This document shows, piece after piece, positions 13,459 through 21,458 of a stretch of 21,458 bases of DNA. The stretch spans positions 1 to 21,458 of the forward strand of contig JBFFGE010000069.1 of assembly GCA_041557595.1 (NCBI GenBank), given 5' to 3'. Position 1 is the stretch's first letter; the number at the start of each line of letters is the position of its first letter. Source of the DNA: JAOTYV01 sp041557595. Its GTDB lineage: Bacteria; Pseudomonadota; Alphaproteobacteria; UBA8366. Below the pieces are notes generated by a model. The model did no database searches. It was given only the letters and a program-made list of their open reading frames with translations, and had not been told where the DNA came from. The translations under genes and the position numbers were made by a program.

Positions 13459-15486
13459 ATGAGCAAGGCCAAGACGGGATTGGATGCGGCGGCCTCGGCT
13501 TCGGCGGCGATGCTGGACCTGTCGCCGGAGGCCTTGACGGATTTCGTCGCCGGTGTCGCCGCCGCGCCGGATCAGCCCGGCGACGCCTGGATCGAGCTGA
13601 TCGCGCCGCAGGCGGGCGACGACGTCAGACTTGCCTTGCGCGCCATGAAGGATGCGATCGCCGCGGCGGCCAACGATCCTTTTCCGTTCGGCCCGGCGCC
13701 GTCCGAAAGGCTCGTAGCGTTGCGCGCCGAATTGAAACGGCGCGACATCGACGGCTTTGTCGTGCCCCGGACCGACGAGCATCAGGGCGAATACGTTTCT
13801 GCCCGCGCGGATCGCCTGCGCTGGCTTACGGGATTTTCCGGGTCCGCCGGCGCCGCGGTGGTCTATAGGGCGAGGGCGGCGATCTTCGTCGACGGCCGCT
13901 ACACATTGCAGGTGACCCAGGAAGTCGATACCGCGACATTCGAGGTCAGGCATCTGGCGACGGAACGCCCTTGGGATTGGGCCGCGGAAGCGTTACCCCC
14001 AGGGGCAGCGCTGGGCTACGATCCCTGGTTGCTGACCGCCGCGGAAGTTGCGCGTTATCGCGCGGCGATCGAGGCCAATGGCGGCAAGTTCGTGGCGCTG
14101 GACGAAAACCCCATCGATGCGGTCTGGCCGGATCAGCCGGCGGCGCCGCTGGCGCCGGCGGTGCCGCACGACCTCGCCTATGCCGGCAAGCCGTCACAGG
14201 AAAAGCGTAGCGATTTGGGCAAGACGCTCGCTGGCGCAGATGTCGATGCCGCCGTTCTGACGATGCCGGATTCGATCGCCTGGCTACTGAACATTCGCGG
14301 CGGCGACGTGCCGCATACGCCGCTGCCGCTGTCGTTCGCGGTGCTGCATCGATCCGGGGATGTCGATCTCTTTATCGATCCGCGGAAACTGTCGCCGGGC
14401 CTGGGCCAGCACCTGGGCAACGGCGTTTCGGTGCAGGCGCCCGACCGTTTCGCGGCGGCGTTGGACGCGCTCGGCGAATCCGGCGCGGTGGTCCAGGCGG
14501 ATGCCTCCAGCGCGGCGTCGTTCATCATTGATCGACTGGAAAAATCCGGAGCGCGGGTCGTCCGGAAGGAGGATCCCTGCGCCCTGCCGAAGGCCTGCAA
14601 GAACGATGTGGAGATCGAGGGCACCCGCCAGGCCCATCTCCGCGATGGCGCTTCGCTGACGCGATTCCTGGCCTGGTTCGCAAAGGCCGCGCCTGCGGGC
14701 GGGCTGACGGAAATTGCCGCCGCCGACAAGCTCAAGGAAATGCGGTCGGAGGAGGCGTCGTTTCGCGATCTCAGCTTCCGGACCATTTCCGGGTCGGGGC
14801 CGAACGGCGCCATCGTGCATTACAGCGTGTCCGAGGCCTCGGACCGGCAAATCGGGACGGGGGAGTTGTATCTGCTGGATTCGGGCGCGCAATATCCGGA
14901 CGGCACGACCGATGTCACCCGGACGATTGCCGTGGGAACGCCGAGCGCGGAAATGCGCGACCGGTTTACCCGGGTGCTGAAGGGGCACATCGCCCTGGCG
15001 ACGGCGGTCTTTCCCGAGGGTACGACCGGATCTCAACTCGACATCCTGGCGCGGCTGCCGCTTTGGCAGGCGGGGCTCGACTTCGATCACGGCACCGGGC
15101 ACGGCGTCGGCAGCTATCTCGGCGTGCATGAGGGGCCGCAACGAATATCGAAGATCGGCAATTCGGTGGCCCTGAAGCCGGGCATGATCGTCTCGAACGA
15201 GCCGGGCTACTACAAGACCGACGCCTACGGAATCCGCATCGAAAATCTCGTGACGGTGGTTCCCTGCGAAACCGTCGAGGGGGCCGAGCGCCCGTTGCTG
15301 GCCTTCGAGACGCTCACCCTGGCGCCGATCGACCGCGCGCTGATCGCCCGCGCGCTCCTGACCGAGAGCGAGATTGCCTGGGTCGATACCTACCATCGCC
15401 GGGTGCGCGACAGTTTGATGGCGAAAATGGATGCGCAGTCGTCAGGCTGGCTGGACGAGGCGACCCGCCCGCTCGCCGACGGTTAG
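13459..15486 (+). CDS. pepP: Xaa-Pro aminopeptidase (aminopeptidase P, M24B) with N-terminal extension
   Basis: A metallopeptidase removing N-terminal residues that precede proline, probably cytoplasmic (no signal peptide seen). From ATG 13459 it has 675 residues: two creatinase-like N-terminal domains (starting near residue 83, RLVALRAELKRRDIDGFVVPR), then the pita-bread M24 domain. All five metal ligands are visible: D474 (LLDSGAQYPDGTTD), D485, H548 (GTGHGVGSYLGVHEGP), E581 (SNEPGYY) and E595 (RIEN); H454 and H557 are the usual supporting histidines. The layout matches the long three-domain form of about 600 residues. The first 80 or so residues are an Ala-rich, helix-like addition (LDLSPEALTDFVAGVAAAP) not expected in that form. 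The 3' end overlaps convergent ligA by four bases. The gene symbol follows the family and is not certain. Confidence 0.92.
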   Translation: MSKAKTGLDAAASASAAMLDLSPEALTDFVAGVAAAPDQPGDAWIELIAPQAGDDVRLALRAMKDAIAAAANDPFPFGPAPSERLVALRAELKRRDIDGFVVPRTDEHQGEYVSARADRLRWLTGFSGSAGAAVVYRARAAIFVDGRYTLQVTQEVDTATFEVRHLATERPWDWAAEALPPGAALGYDPWLLTAAEVARYRAAIEANGGKFVALDENPIDAVWPDQPAAPLAPAVPHDLAYAGKPSQEKRSDLGKTLAGADVDAAVLTMPDSIAWLLNIRGGDVPHTPLPLSFAVLHRSGDVDLFIDPRKLSPGLGQHLGNGVSVQAPDRFAAALDALGESGAVVQADASSAASFIIDRLEKSGARVVRKEDPCALPKACKNDVEIEGTRQAHLRDGASLTRFLAWFAKAAPAGGLTEIAAADKLKEMRSEEASFRDLSFRTISGSGPNGAIVHYSVSEASDRQIGTGELYLLDSGAQYPDGTTDVTRTIAVGTPSAEMRDRFTRVLKGHIALATAVFPEGTTGSQLDILARLPLWQAGLDFDHGTGHGVGSYLGVHEGPQRISKIGNSVALKPGMIVSNEPGYYKTDAYGIRIENLVTVVPCETVEGAERPLLAFETLTLAPIDRALIARALLTESEIAWVDTYHRRVRDSLMAKMDAQSSGWLDEATRPLADG

Positions 15487-17567
15487 GCCTCGCCGATCAG
15501 CGCCAGCCATTCCTCCTCGGCGAGGATGGTGAGGCCGAGCTCCTCGGCCTTGCGCGCCTTGGAGCCCGCATCGGCGCCGACGATCACCATATCGGTCTTG
15601 CGCGACACCGATCCCGCGACCTTCGCGCCGAGCGCCTCGGCCCGGGCTTTCGCCTCGTTGCGCGACATCCGCTCCAATGAACCGGTGAAGACGACGGTCT
15701 TCCCGGATACGGGCGACTCCGTGTCGTCCGGCGCTTCGAAATCGGCTATCTGCAACAGCGCGTCCAAATCGTCGATAATTTCCGCGTTATGCGGTTCCGA
15801 AAAGAATGCCGTGATATCGGCGGCGGCGGCGGGACCGATTCCGTCGATATTGATCAGGTCCTGATAGGCCGGGCTTTCGATATCCGCGGCGGCGGTCATC
15901 GCTTCCTTGAGGGCGGCGAGCGATCCGTAATTGCGCGCCAGCAGCCTCGCCGTGGATTGCCCCACCTGACGGATCCCGAGGGCGTAGACGAAACGGTCCA
16001 ACGGTATTTGCCGTTTTGCTGCGATGGCCGCGATCAGGTTGTCGGCCGATTGCTCGCCCCAGCCCTCACGTGCGGCAATATCGTCGCGCATCTCGCGGAG
16101 CCGGAAGATATCGCCCGGCTTCTGTATGATCTTTTCCGACCAGAAGGTTTCGATGTGTTTCGCGCCGAGCCCCTCGATGTCGAAAGCGTCGCGCGAGACG
16201 AAGTGTTTCAGCCGTTCGACCTGTTGCGACGGGCAGGCCAAATCGCCGGTGCACCGCCGGACCGCTTCGCCATCCTCGCGCATTGTCGGGGTCTTGAGCG
16301 GGCAGGGGCATTTGGCCGGAAAGACAAATTTGCGGGCGCCCTTGCGCCGCTTTTCGGTAATGACGCGGACCACCTGCGGGATGACGTCGCCGGCGCGCTG
16401 TACCACCACCGCATCGCCTTCGCGAATATCCTTGCGCGCGATTTCGTCCTCGTTGTGCAGTGTCGCCCGGCTGACCACGACGCCGCCGACGGTGACCGGC
16501 TCCAATTCCGCCACCGGCGTCAACGCGCCGGTGCGGCCGATCTGGATGGTGATTCTGTTAAGCGTGGTCTCCGCCTGTTCCGCCGGAAACTTGTGGGCGG
16601 TCGCCCAGCGCGGCGAGCGGCTGACCATACCGAGCCGGTCCTGCCAGTCGAGCCGATTGACCTTGTAGACGACGCCGTCGATGTCGTAGGGCAGTGTTGC
16701 GCGTTGCGACAGCAGCGACGCGTGCATTTCGAGGATGTCATCGACCGAGCGGCAGAGCGTCGATAGAGGGTTGGTCGGCAATCCCCACTCGCCGAGCCGT
16801 TGCAGAACGTCCCAATGGGTGTCGGCCAGTGGTTCGCTCACCTCGCCGAGGCTGTAGGTGAAGAGCCGCAAGGGGCGTCGCGCCGTGATCGCCGGGTCCA
16901 ATTGCCGCAAGCTTCCGGCGGCGGCATTGCGCGGGTTGGCGAAAACTTTTTCCGCGGCTTCTTCCTGGCGGGTATTGAGTGCGAAAAAATCGTCCCGCGC
17001 CATGTAGACTTCGCCGCGCACCTCCAACAGGTCCGGCGCGGAGCGCGGCAATTGATCCGGAATTTCGTCGATCGTGCGGAGGTTTTCGGTGATGTTTTCG
17101 CCCACCGAGCCGTCGCCGCGGGTGGCGCCCAGCACAAATGCACGGTTTTCATAGCGCAGCGAGGCGGAAAGACCGTCGATCTTCGGTTCAGCGACGATTT
17201 CGACCGGCGCGTCGGCTTCGAGCCCGAGAAAACGTTGAATGCGGGCGATGAAATCGCGCACGTCCGCCTCGTCGAAGGCGTTGGATAGCGACAGCATCGG
17301 CCGGCTGTGCTTGACCTTGGCGAAACCGCCGGAAGGCGTGGCGCCGACGCGTTTGCTCGGACTGTCCGGCCGCACAAAGGCGGGGAAGCGGTCTTCCAGC
17401 GCCGTATTGCGTTGCCGCAAGGCATCGTATTCGGCATCCGAAATCTCGGGGTCATCCTGTTGATAGTAGCGGCGGTCATGCCGCGCAATTTCCTTTGCCA
17501 GGCGCGCCAGTTCGCGCTTCGCCTGTTTGGTGTCGAGCGCCTCGACGGCGATATCCTTGTCGCTCAT
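15483..17567 (-). CDS. ligA: NAD-dependent DNA ligase
   Basis: LigA seals nicks in double-stranded DNA using NAD, joining Okazaki fragments and completing repair. The 694-residue protein has the full domain set: Ia domain with DRRYY (31-35), adenylation domain with nucleophile K129 in EPKIDGLSAS, GATRGDG, RGEVYM, FANPRNAAAGSLRQLD, an OB fold (about 335-415, TGALTPVAELEPV), a zinc finger, helix-hairpin-helix repeats (about 450-600) and a C-terminal BRCT domain (about 618-694, SGKTVVFTGSLERM). The zinc finger starts CPCP, a C-x-C spacing rather than the textbook C-x2-C, with RCTGDLACP as its second half. Its ATG overlaps the recN stop (ATGA), with AAGGTGA at seven bases inside the recN end, indicating translational coupling. 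It is the last gene of the lpxC-side cluster. Confidence 0.97.
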   Translation of the reverse strand: MSDKDIAVEALDTKQAKRELARLAKEIARHDRRYYQQDDPEISDAEYDALRQRNTALEDRFPAFVRPDSPSKRVGATPSGGFAKVKHSRPMLSLSNAFDEADVRDFIARIQRFLGLEADAPVEIVAEPKIDGLSASLRYENRAFVLGATRGDGSVGENITENLRTIDEIPDQLPRSAPDLLEVRGEVYMARDDFFALNTRQEEAAEKVFANPRNAAAGSLRQLDPAITARRPLRLFTYSLGEVSEPLADTHWDVLQRLGEWGLPTNPLSTLCRSVDDILEMHASLLSQRATLPYDIDGVVYKVNRLDWQDRLGMVSRSPRWATAHKFPAEQAETTLNRITIQIGRTGALTPVAELEPVTVGGVVVSRATLHNEDEIARKDIREGDAVVVQRAGDVIPQVVRVITEKRRKGARKFVFPAKCPCPLKTPTMREDGEAVRRCTGDLACPSQQVERLKHFVSRDAFDIEGLGAKHIETFWSEKIIQKPGDIFRLREMRDDIAAREGWGEQSADNLIAAIAAKRQIPLDRFVYALGIRQVGQSTARLLARNYGSLAALKEAMTAAADIESPAYQDLINIDGIGPAAAADITAFFSEPHNAEIIDDLDALLQIADFEAPDDTESPVSGKTVVFTGSLERMSRNEAKARAEALGAKVAGSVSRKTDMVIVGADAGSKARKAEELGLTILAEEEWLALIGEA

Positions 17568-19234
17568 AGCCGTTCACCTTCGATCAGGCGGTCCGCGGCG
17601 GCGCGCGCCTCGTCCGTCACGTCTCGGCCCGAGAGCATTCGGGCCACTTCCTCGCGCCGTCCGCCCGCATCGAGGAAATCGACGCCGGTGACCGCCGCTT
17701 CGCCGGAATCGGTTTTTTCGACGCGAAGGTGCGCACTGCCGCGTGCGGCAACCTGAGGCGAATGGGTAACCACCAGGACCTGAACCTGTTTCGCAAGACT
17801 GGACAGACGCTGGCCGACCGCATCCGCCGTAGCGCCCCCAACGCCGCTGTCGACTTCATCGAAGACCAGGGTCGGCACGTCGTCGGCGCCCGCCAGCGCG
17901 ACCCGCAGCGCCAACAGGAACCGGGAAAGCTCGCCGCCCGACGCAATTTTCGAAATCGGTGCGGGAGGCGTGCCGGGGTTGGTCGAGGCCTGAAACTCGA
18001 TCCGGTCCATCCCGTTCTCATTCCAGTCCGCCTCGTCGAGCGGCGTAACCGTGGCGGTGAAATGGGCTTTCTCGAGCTTCAGCGGCGGCAGCTCGGCGTT
18101 TACAGCCGAATCCAGCCCGGCGGCGGCGTTGCTGCGGGCGTCGTTCAGACTTCTTGCCGCCTTGACGAAGATCGCGCGCGCAGCGGATTCCGCCGCGGCA
18201 AGATCGCGCAATGTCGTGGATTGGTCATCCAGCGCGGCGATAGCCTGGGACATCCGTTCCTGCAGCATCGGCAGATCCTGAACGGCGACGCCGTGCTTCC
18301 GCGCGACATCGCGGAGGGCGAAGAGCCGCTGCTCGACGCTTTCGAGGGTATTGTCGTCGACCGTGAGTTCGGCGGCGGTGTTCTGGAGGGCCAGCATCGC
18401 TTCCTCGGTTTCCAGGATCGCGCGCTCCAAGGCGGCGCGGGGTGCATCGAGGCGCTGCGCCGCCTTGTCGCCCAGCTTGTCCAGGAAGGCGAGGGCCGAA
18501 CGCAGCCGGTTTTCCGCGCCGGTCTCCCCCTCGATCTCGGCATAGCCGGCATTCAAGGCGCTCAAGATGGCTTCGGCGTTCATCAGAAGGCTGCGACTTT
18601 CTGCAAGCTGGCTTTCCTCATCGGCCACCGGCGCGAGCGTATCGAGTTCCTCCAGGGCGTGGCGCAGATAGTCTTCGTCCTGTTTGGCGCGCTGGGCGTC
18701 GGTTTCCGCGGTTTCGCGGGCGGCGCGTTTGGTGCGCCAATCCCGGAACGCGCCGCGCACCGTGTTCGCCTGGCCGCGCAGCCCGCCGAAGGCGTCCAGA
18801 ATGTCCCGTTGGATTTCCGCGTTCATCAATCCGCGTTCGGCAAACTGTCCCTGGATCTCGACCAGCATGCTGCCGAGTTGGCGCAACAGATTGACGCTGA
18901 CCGGATGGTCGTTGATGAAGGCCCGGGTCCGGCCGTCGCTTGTCAGGACGCGCCGCAGCAGCAGATCACCGTCGAAATCGATATCGTGTTCCGCCAGAAT
19001 TCCGGCAACGGGGTGGTCGGCCGGCAGTTGGAAGGTCGCCGTGACGCTGCCTCGTGCGCTGCCATGACGCAGCAGCCGTCCGTCCGACCGGCCGCCCATG
19101 GCCAAACCCAGCGCATCCAGGAGAATCGACTTGCCCGCGCCGGTTTCTCCGGTAAGAACGCTCAAGCCCTCGGCGAAGGCGAGATCAAGCCGTTCAATCA
19201 GGACGATATCGCGGATGCTGAGCCCGGTCAGCAT
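17564..19234 (-). CDS. recN: DNA repair protein RecN (SMC-like ATPase)
   Basis: RecN is a cytoplasmic SMC-like ATPase for double-strand-break repair. At 556 residues it matches the family length. The N-terminal ATPase half has MLTGLSIRDIVLIERLDL and Walker A LTGETGAGKS (28-36). Two helical coiled-coil arms follow (about 160-370). The C-terminal half carries the ABC signature SGGELSRFLLAL (from about 432), Walker B LVFDEVDSGVGG (D459/E460) and the H-loop VVTHSPQVAA. It starts seven bases after the bamD stop codon and ends by overlapping ligA by four bases, so all three are probably one transcript. The Shine-Dalgarno is weak; AAGG lies well upstream within the bamD end. recN genes elsewhere are often SOS-controlled; no LexA box was identified here and the short gap argues for read-through. 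Confidence 0.96.
   Translation of the reverse strand: MLTGLSIRDIVLIERLDLAFAEGLSVLTGETGAGKSILLDALGLAMGGRSDGRLLRHGSARGSVTATFQLPADHPVAGILAEHDIDFDGDLLLRRVLTSDGRTRAFINDHPVSVNLLRQLGSMLVEIQGQFAERGLMNAEIQRDILDAFGGLRGQANTVRGAFRDWRTKRAARETAETDAQRAKQDEDYLRHALEELDTLAPVADEESQLAESRSLLMNAEAILSALNAGYAEIEGETGAENRLRSALAFLDKLGDKAAQRLDAPRAALERAILETEEAMLALQNTAAELTVDDNTLESVEQRLFALRDVARKHGVAVQDLPMLQERMSQAIAALDDQSTTLRDLAAAESAARAIFVKAARSLNDARSNAAAGLDSAVNAELPPLKLEKAHFTATVTPLDEADWNENGMDRIEFQASTNPGTPPAPISKIASGGELSRFLLALRVALAGADDVPTLVFDEVDSGVGGATADAVGQRLSSLAKQVQVLVVTHSPQVAARGSAHLRVEKTDSGEAAVTGVDFLDAGGRREEVARMLSGRDVTDEARAAADRLIEGERL
17575..17580 (-). promoter_or_regulatory. Shine-Dalgarno of ligA inside the recN 3' end
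   Basis: On the minus strand AAGGTG lies seven bases before the ligA ATG (17567), within recN coding sequence. With the ATGA overlap it indicates coupled translation. Confidence 0.65.
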
Positions 19235-19241
19235 GGGGCGG

Positions 19242-20105
19242 TTAGGAGGCCTTGCCCCGGAATCGGTCGAGCCACGAACTCGCTTTTCGTTGCGGGCTCA
19301 GGCTGCGGTCCTCGAGCATTGCGTAGCTGTCTTTGTACCAGGCGCTACCCGGAAAGTTGTACCCGAGAACGGCCGCCGACATTTGCGCCTCGTCGGTAAT
19401 GCCGAGGGTTAAATAACATTCGGTCAGGCGATGCAGCGCCTCGGGCACATGGGTCGTGGTCTGGTACTTTTCGATGACCGTACGGTACCGGTTGATCGCG
19501 GCGAGATGGTCGCCGCGCCGTTGGTAGTAGCGGCCGATCGCCATGTCTTTTCCGGCCAGATGATCGCGCGTCAGGTCGTATTTCAGCCGGGCGTCCCGCG
19601 CGTAGTCGGTGTTCGGGTGGCGCTTCGACACCTCCCGCAAGGAGCTGAGCGCGAGCCGCGTCATCTTCTGGTCGCGGCCGACATCGGAAATCTGTTCGTA
19701 ATAGGACAGGGCCTTCAGATAATAAGCATAGGGGGCGTCCCGGTTGCCGGGGTGCAGTTCGATAAACCGGTCGAGGGCGATGATCGCCTCATCGAATTGT
19801 TCATTGAGGTAGTACGCGTAGCCGGACATGAGCTGCGCCTTCGTGGCCCATTTGGAATAGGGGTGTTGGCGCTCGACTTCGTCGAATTCCTTGGCGGCGG
19901 TCTCGTACCAGCCGGATTCCAGGTAGTCCATCGCGTCGTTGTAAATTTTCTCGACATTGCGATCGACGTATTTGACTTCGTCGGTGTCCTTGAAGAGCTC
20001 CTTCATGGAATCGCAGCCCACAACCCCCAGGGATAAGGCGATCAATCCGCATTGCGCGAGCCGCCGCAGCGCCAAATTCCATCGGATAAAGAACGGGTCC
20101 GGCAT
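19242..20105 (-). CDS. bamD: Outer-membrane assembly lipoprotein BamD (ComL/YfiO)
   Basis: BamD is the essential lipoprotein of the BAM complex that inserts beta-barrel proteins into the outer membrane. The 287-residue precursor has a basic N terminus, a hydrophobic stretch (about 15-30) and a lipobox LGVVGC with acylated cysteine C31, so it should be lipidated and sorted to the outer membrane. Then come TPR-like helical repeats: YNDAMDYLESGWYETAAKEFDEVERQHPYS, AQLMSGYAYYLNEQFDEAIIALDRFIELHPGN, YAYYLKALSYYEQISDVGRDQ and AIGRYYQRRGDHLAAINRYRTVIEKY. The position 189 bases after lpxC and 7 before recN is the usual alphaproteobacterial order. The ATG at 20105 has only a weak GAGA upstream. A TATAAG in the lpxC gap may provide its own promoter. 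Confidence 0.96.
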   Translation of the reverse strand: MPDPFFIRWNLALRRLAQCGLIALSLGVVGCDSMKELFKDTDEVKYVDRNVEKIYNDAMDYLESGWYETAAKEFDEVERQHPYSKWATKAQLMSGYAYYLNEQFDEAIIALDRFIELHPGNRDAPYAYYLKALSYYEQISDVGRDQKMTRLALSSLREVSKRHPNTDYARDARLKYDLTRDHLAGKDMAIGRYYQRRGDHLAAINRYRTVIEKYQTTTHVPEALHRLTECYLTLGITDEAQMSAAVLGYNFPGSAWYKDSYAMLEDRSLSPQRKASSWLDRFRGKAS

Positions 20106-20184
20106 AAGTCTCTATTTCTGCCCTAATTGCACGAATCGGCGCGGGCACGGAGTGCGGCGCCCACAGCCGGTCTTATCGGGCACT

Positions 20185-20190
20185 CTTATA
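20185..20190 (-). promoter_or_regulatory. Candidate -10 (TATAAG) in the lpxC-bamD gap
   Basis: On the minus strand TATAAG lies about 80 bases before the bamD ATG. An AT-rich stretch (TTTTAT) stands 17 bases further upstream but is a poor -35. It may give bamD-recN-ligA a promoter separate from lpxC. The rest of the 189-base gap shows no gene and no strong terminator. Confidence 0.3.
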
Positions 20191-20294
20191 GCATCGAGTA
20201 GAGACTAATAAAATAAGTGTGACGCGCTGGAAATCCGCGCCTTTCCCTGGCGATCGCCCGTGTCGGACGAACCGGTGGGGCGGGCGGAACCGGC

Positions 20295-21293
20295 TCAGGC
20301 AACCGCCGCGGCGGGCTCGACCCATTCCGCGGTCGGCACATCGAAGCGGTCTTCCATCGGCACCAAAGCCCAGGCCTCTTCATCCGCGAACAGCGCGCGG
20401 AGAAGCATATTGTTCACCTGATGTCCGGCGCGGTGCCCGGTGAAGCGTCCCTTCAACAGTCCACCGGCGAGATAGAGGTCGCCGATGCAATCCAGGATCT
20501 TGTGGCGGACAAATTCGTCGTCATAGCGCAGACCGCCATCGTTCAGAATTTCATCGCCGCTGACCACGATTGCGTTATCCAGGGACCCGCCTTGCACCAA
20601 TCCCGCTTTCCGCAACGCCTGCACGTCTTCGATGAAGCCGAAGGTTCGGGCGCGGCAGATTTCGGACTTGAAAATATCCGAATTCACGTGAATGCCGAGT
20701 TCCTGTTCGCCGATCAGCGAATTGTCGAAAGCGATATCGAGCTGAATGGAAAACGACGGAGATGGTTCGATCGTCGCGACCGCATCGCCAATTCGCGCGG
20801 TTACAGGCTTGAGAACTTCAATGGCCAGACGCGACGCTGCTTGTTCCGCGACGCCGGCGCATTCGATCAGGAATACGAACGGTTCGGAGCTGCCGTCCAT
20901 AATCGGCACTTCGGGACCGTCCAATTCGACCACTGCGTTGTCGATCTCACATCCCGCCATGGCCGCCAACAGATGCTCAACGGTGGCAACGGAAACGCCG
21001 TGCTCGTTGGTCAGGGTCGTGCAGAGCCGCGTGTCGCCGACATTGCTGTAGAGCGCCCGAATCTCGGACGCTTCGCCGGTCACGTCGGTGCGGCGGAAGG
21101 TAATTCCCGTATCGCATTCGGCAGGTTGCAGCGCCATCGAGATTTTGGCGCCGCTATGAAGGCCAATGCCGCTGCAATGGATGCCGCTCTTCAGCGTCTT
21201 TTGGCGAACCGGGTTCGCGGCGGCGAGTGCGCCAAATTGGGCGCCAGGAAGATCCCTCAACACAAATTCCCCCACTTGATTCCTGTCGGCCAT
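20295..21293 (-). CDS. lpxC: UDP-3-O-acyl-N-acetylglucosamine deacetylase
   Basis: LpxC is the zinc deacetylase for the committed step of lipid A synthesis in the cytoplasm, so this organism should make LPS. From ATG 21293 the protein has 332 residues (family about 305). Visible motifs: QKTLKSGIHCSGIGLHSG (31-48), VATVEHLLAAMAG with zinc ligand H107, DGPEVPIMDGSS (125-136), ICRARTFGF (212-220), HKILDCIGDLYLAG with zinc ligands H264 and D268, and GHRAGHQVNN with catalytic H291. The extra length is a 28-residue N-terminal lead and an Ala-rich tail. The ATG has no Shine-Dalgarno; an in-frame GTG at 21275 preceded by AGGAA is a credible alternative start that would shorten the lead by six residues. 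ftsZ normally lies immediately upstream, beyond the window edge. Confidence 0.96.
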   Translation of the reverse strand: MADRNQVGEFVLRDLPGAQFGALAAANPVRQKTLKSGIHCSGIGLHSGAKISMALQPAECDTGITFRRTDVTGEASEIRALYSNVGDTRLCTTLTNEHGVSVATVEHLLAAMAGCEIDNAVVELDGPEVPIMDGSSEPFVFLIECAGVAEQAASRLAIEVLKPVTARIGDAVATIEPSPSFSIQLDIAFDNSLIGEQELGIHVNSDIFKSEICRARTFGFIEDVQALRKAGLVQGGSLDNAIVVSGDEILNDGGLRYDDEFVRHKILDCIGDLYLAGGLLKGRFTGHRAGHQVNNMLLRALFADEEAWALVPMEDRFDVPTAEWVEPAAAVA

Positions 21294-21414
21294 TTTTTGG
21301 CGGCCGGTATCGGACCGTATCAATGTCGCTACGCGTAACCCAGAGCGGCACAGCAATGGTGTAACAACCCACCCCTGCAATCACAAATCACTCTTTGTTA
21401 CAGAATGTTGCATG

Positions 21415-21455
21415 AATTTCGGCCGGAATTGGAAGCGGCCGGACCCAGGGTCCGG
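21415..21455. other. Inverted repeats upstream of lpxC, possibly the ftsZ terminator
   Basis: A perfect eight-base inverted repeat, CCGGACCC-A-GGGTCCGG (21439-21455), lies next to a near-palindrome AATTTCGGCCGGAATT (21415-21430, one mismatch). The region is in the leader of lpxC and, if ftsZ precedes it, at or after the ftsZ end. The one-base centre means some inner pairs must open in RNA. The 165-base stretch from 21294 to the window end holds no other feature I can support. Confidence 0.35.
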
Positions 21456-21458
21456 TCG

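Noticed and set aside
17729..19399. A 556-codon plus-strand open frame opposite recN
   Set aside because: It is the antisense image of recN and has no domain or ribosome site.
20107..20206. Eight-base inverted repeat AGTCTCTA/TAGAGACT flanking the lpxC-bamD gap
   Set aside because: The arms are 84 bases apart; a match of this length in a gap of this size is easily due to chance.
21294..21380. TTG at 21380 as the lpxC start
   Set aside because: The extra 29 residues (MQGWVVTPLLCRSG...) do not resemble LpxC, which is already longer than usual from ATG 21293.

Overview
The window looks like chromosomal DNA from an alphaproteobacterium, most likely Rhodospirillales or a related order. It is GC-rich and densely coded. 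Gene order is the main evidence: on the minus strand lpxC-bamD-recN-ligA, the usual alphaproteobacterial block downstream of ftsZ; on the plus strand an ArsR-type regulator/methyltransferase fusion followed by metF and metH, a common alphaproteobacterial methionine arrangement. Almost every gene here is a recognisable core or near-core gene. I see no phage, insertion sequence, CRISPR array, toxin-antitoxin pair, tRNA or rRNA.

Layout. (1) 1-5467, plus: the 3' part of an ArsR-methyltransferase regulator, metF and full-length cobalamin-dependent metH, tightly packed (1-base overlap, then a 15-base gap) and probably one transcript for methyl-group supply to methionine. (2) 5438-6385, minus: a bile-acid:sodium-symporter-like membrane protein whose 3' end overlaps that of metH by 30 bases. 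(3) 6386-6560: a divergent intergenic region mostly filled by a 111-bp two-hairpin repeat. (4) 6561-10036, plus: a hotdog thioesterase, a soluble GGDEF diguanylate cyclase and a ClC chloride channel with two CBS domains. (5) 10117-13290, plus: a UvrD/PcrA helicase, whose promoter-like -10 lies so close to the ATG that the mRNA may be leaderless, and prmA. (6) 13287-13394: a second, inverted copy of the two-hairpin repeat, starting at the prmA stop codon. (7) 13459-15486, plus: an Xaa-Pro aminopeptidase with an unusual N-terminal extension. (8) 15483-21293, minus: ligA, recN, bamD and lpxC, convergent with the aminopeptidase (4-base overlap). ftsZ would be expected just beyond the right edge.

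How the genes work together. The left block makes 5-methyl-tetrahydrofolate (MetF) and transfers its methyl group to homocysteine (MetH), probably under a regulator that senses S-adenosylmethionine or S-adenosylhomocysteine. The right block couples outer-membrane biogenesis (LpxC for lipid A, BamD for beta-barrel assembly) to DNA repair and replication (RecN, LigA). I found no convincing undescribed defence or biosynthetic system. The least explained structure is the pair of two-hairpin repeats; the most interesting protein-level point is the loss of the proton-pathway glutamate in the ClC protein. All intergenic gaps are below 300 bases. All calls come from reading the sequence; no database search was run.
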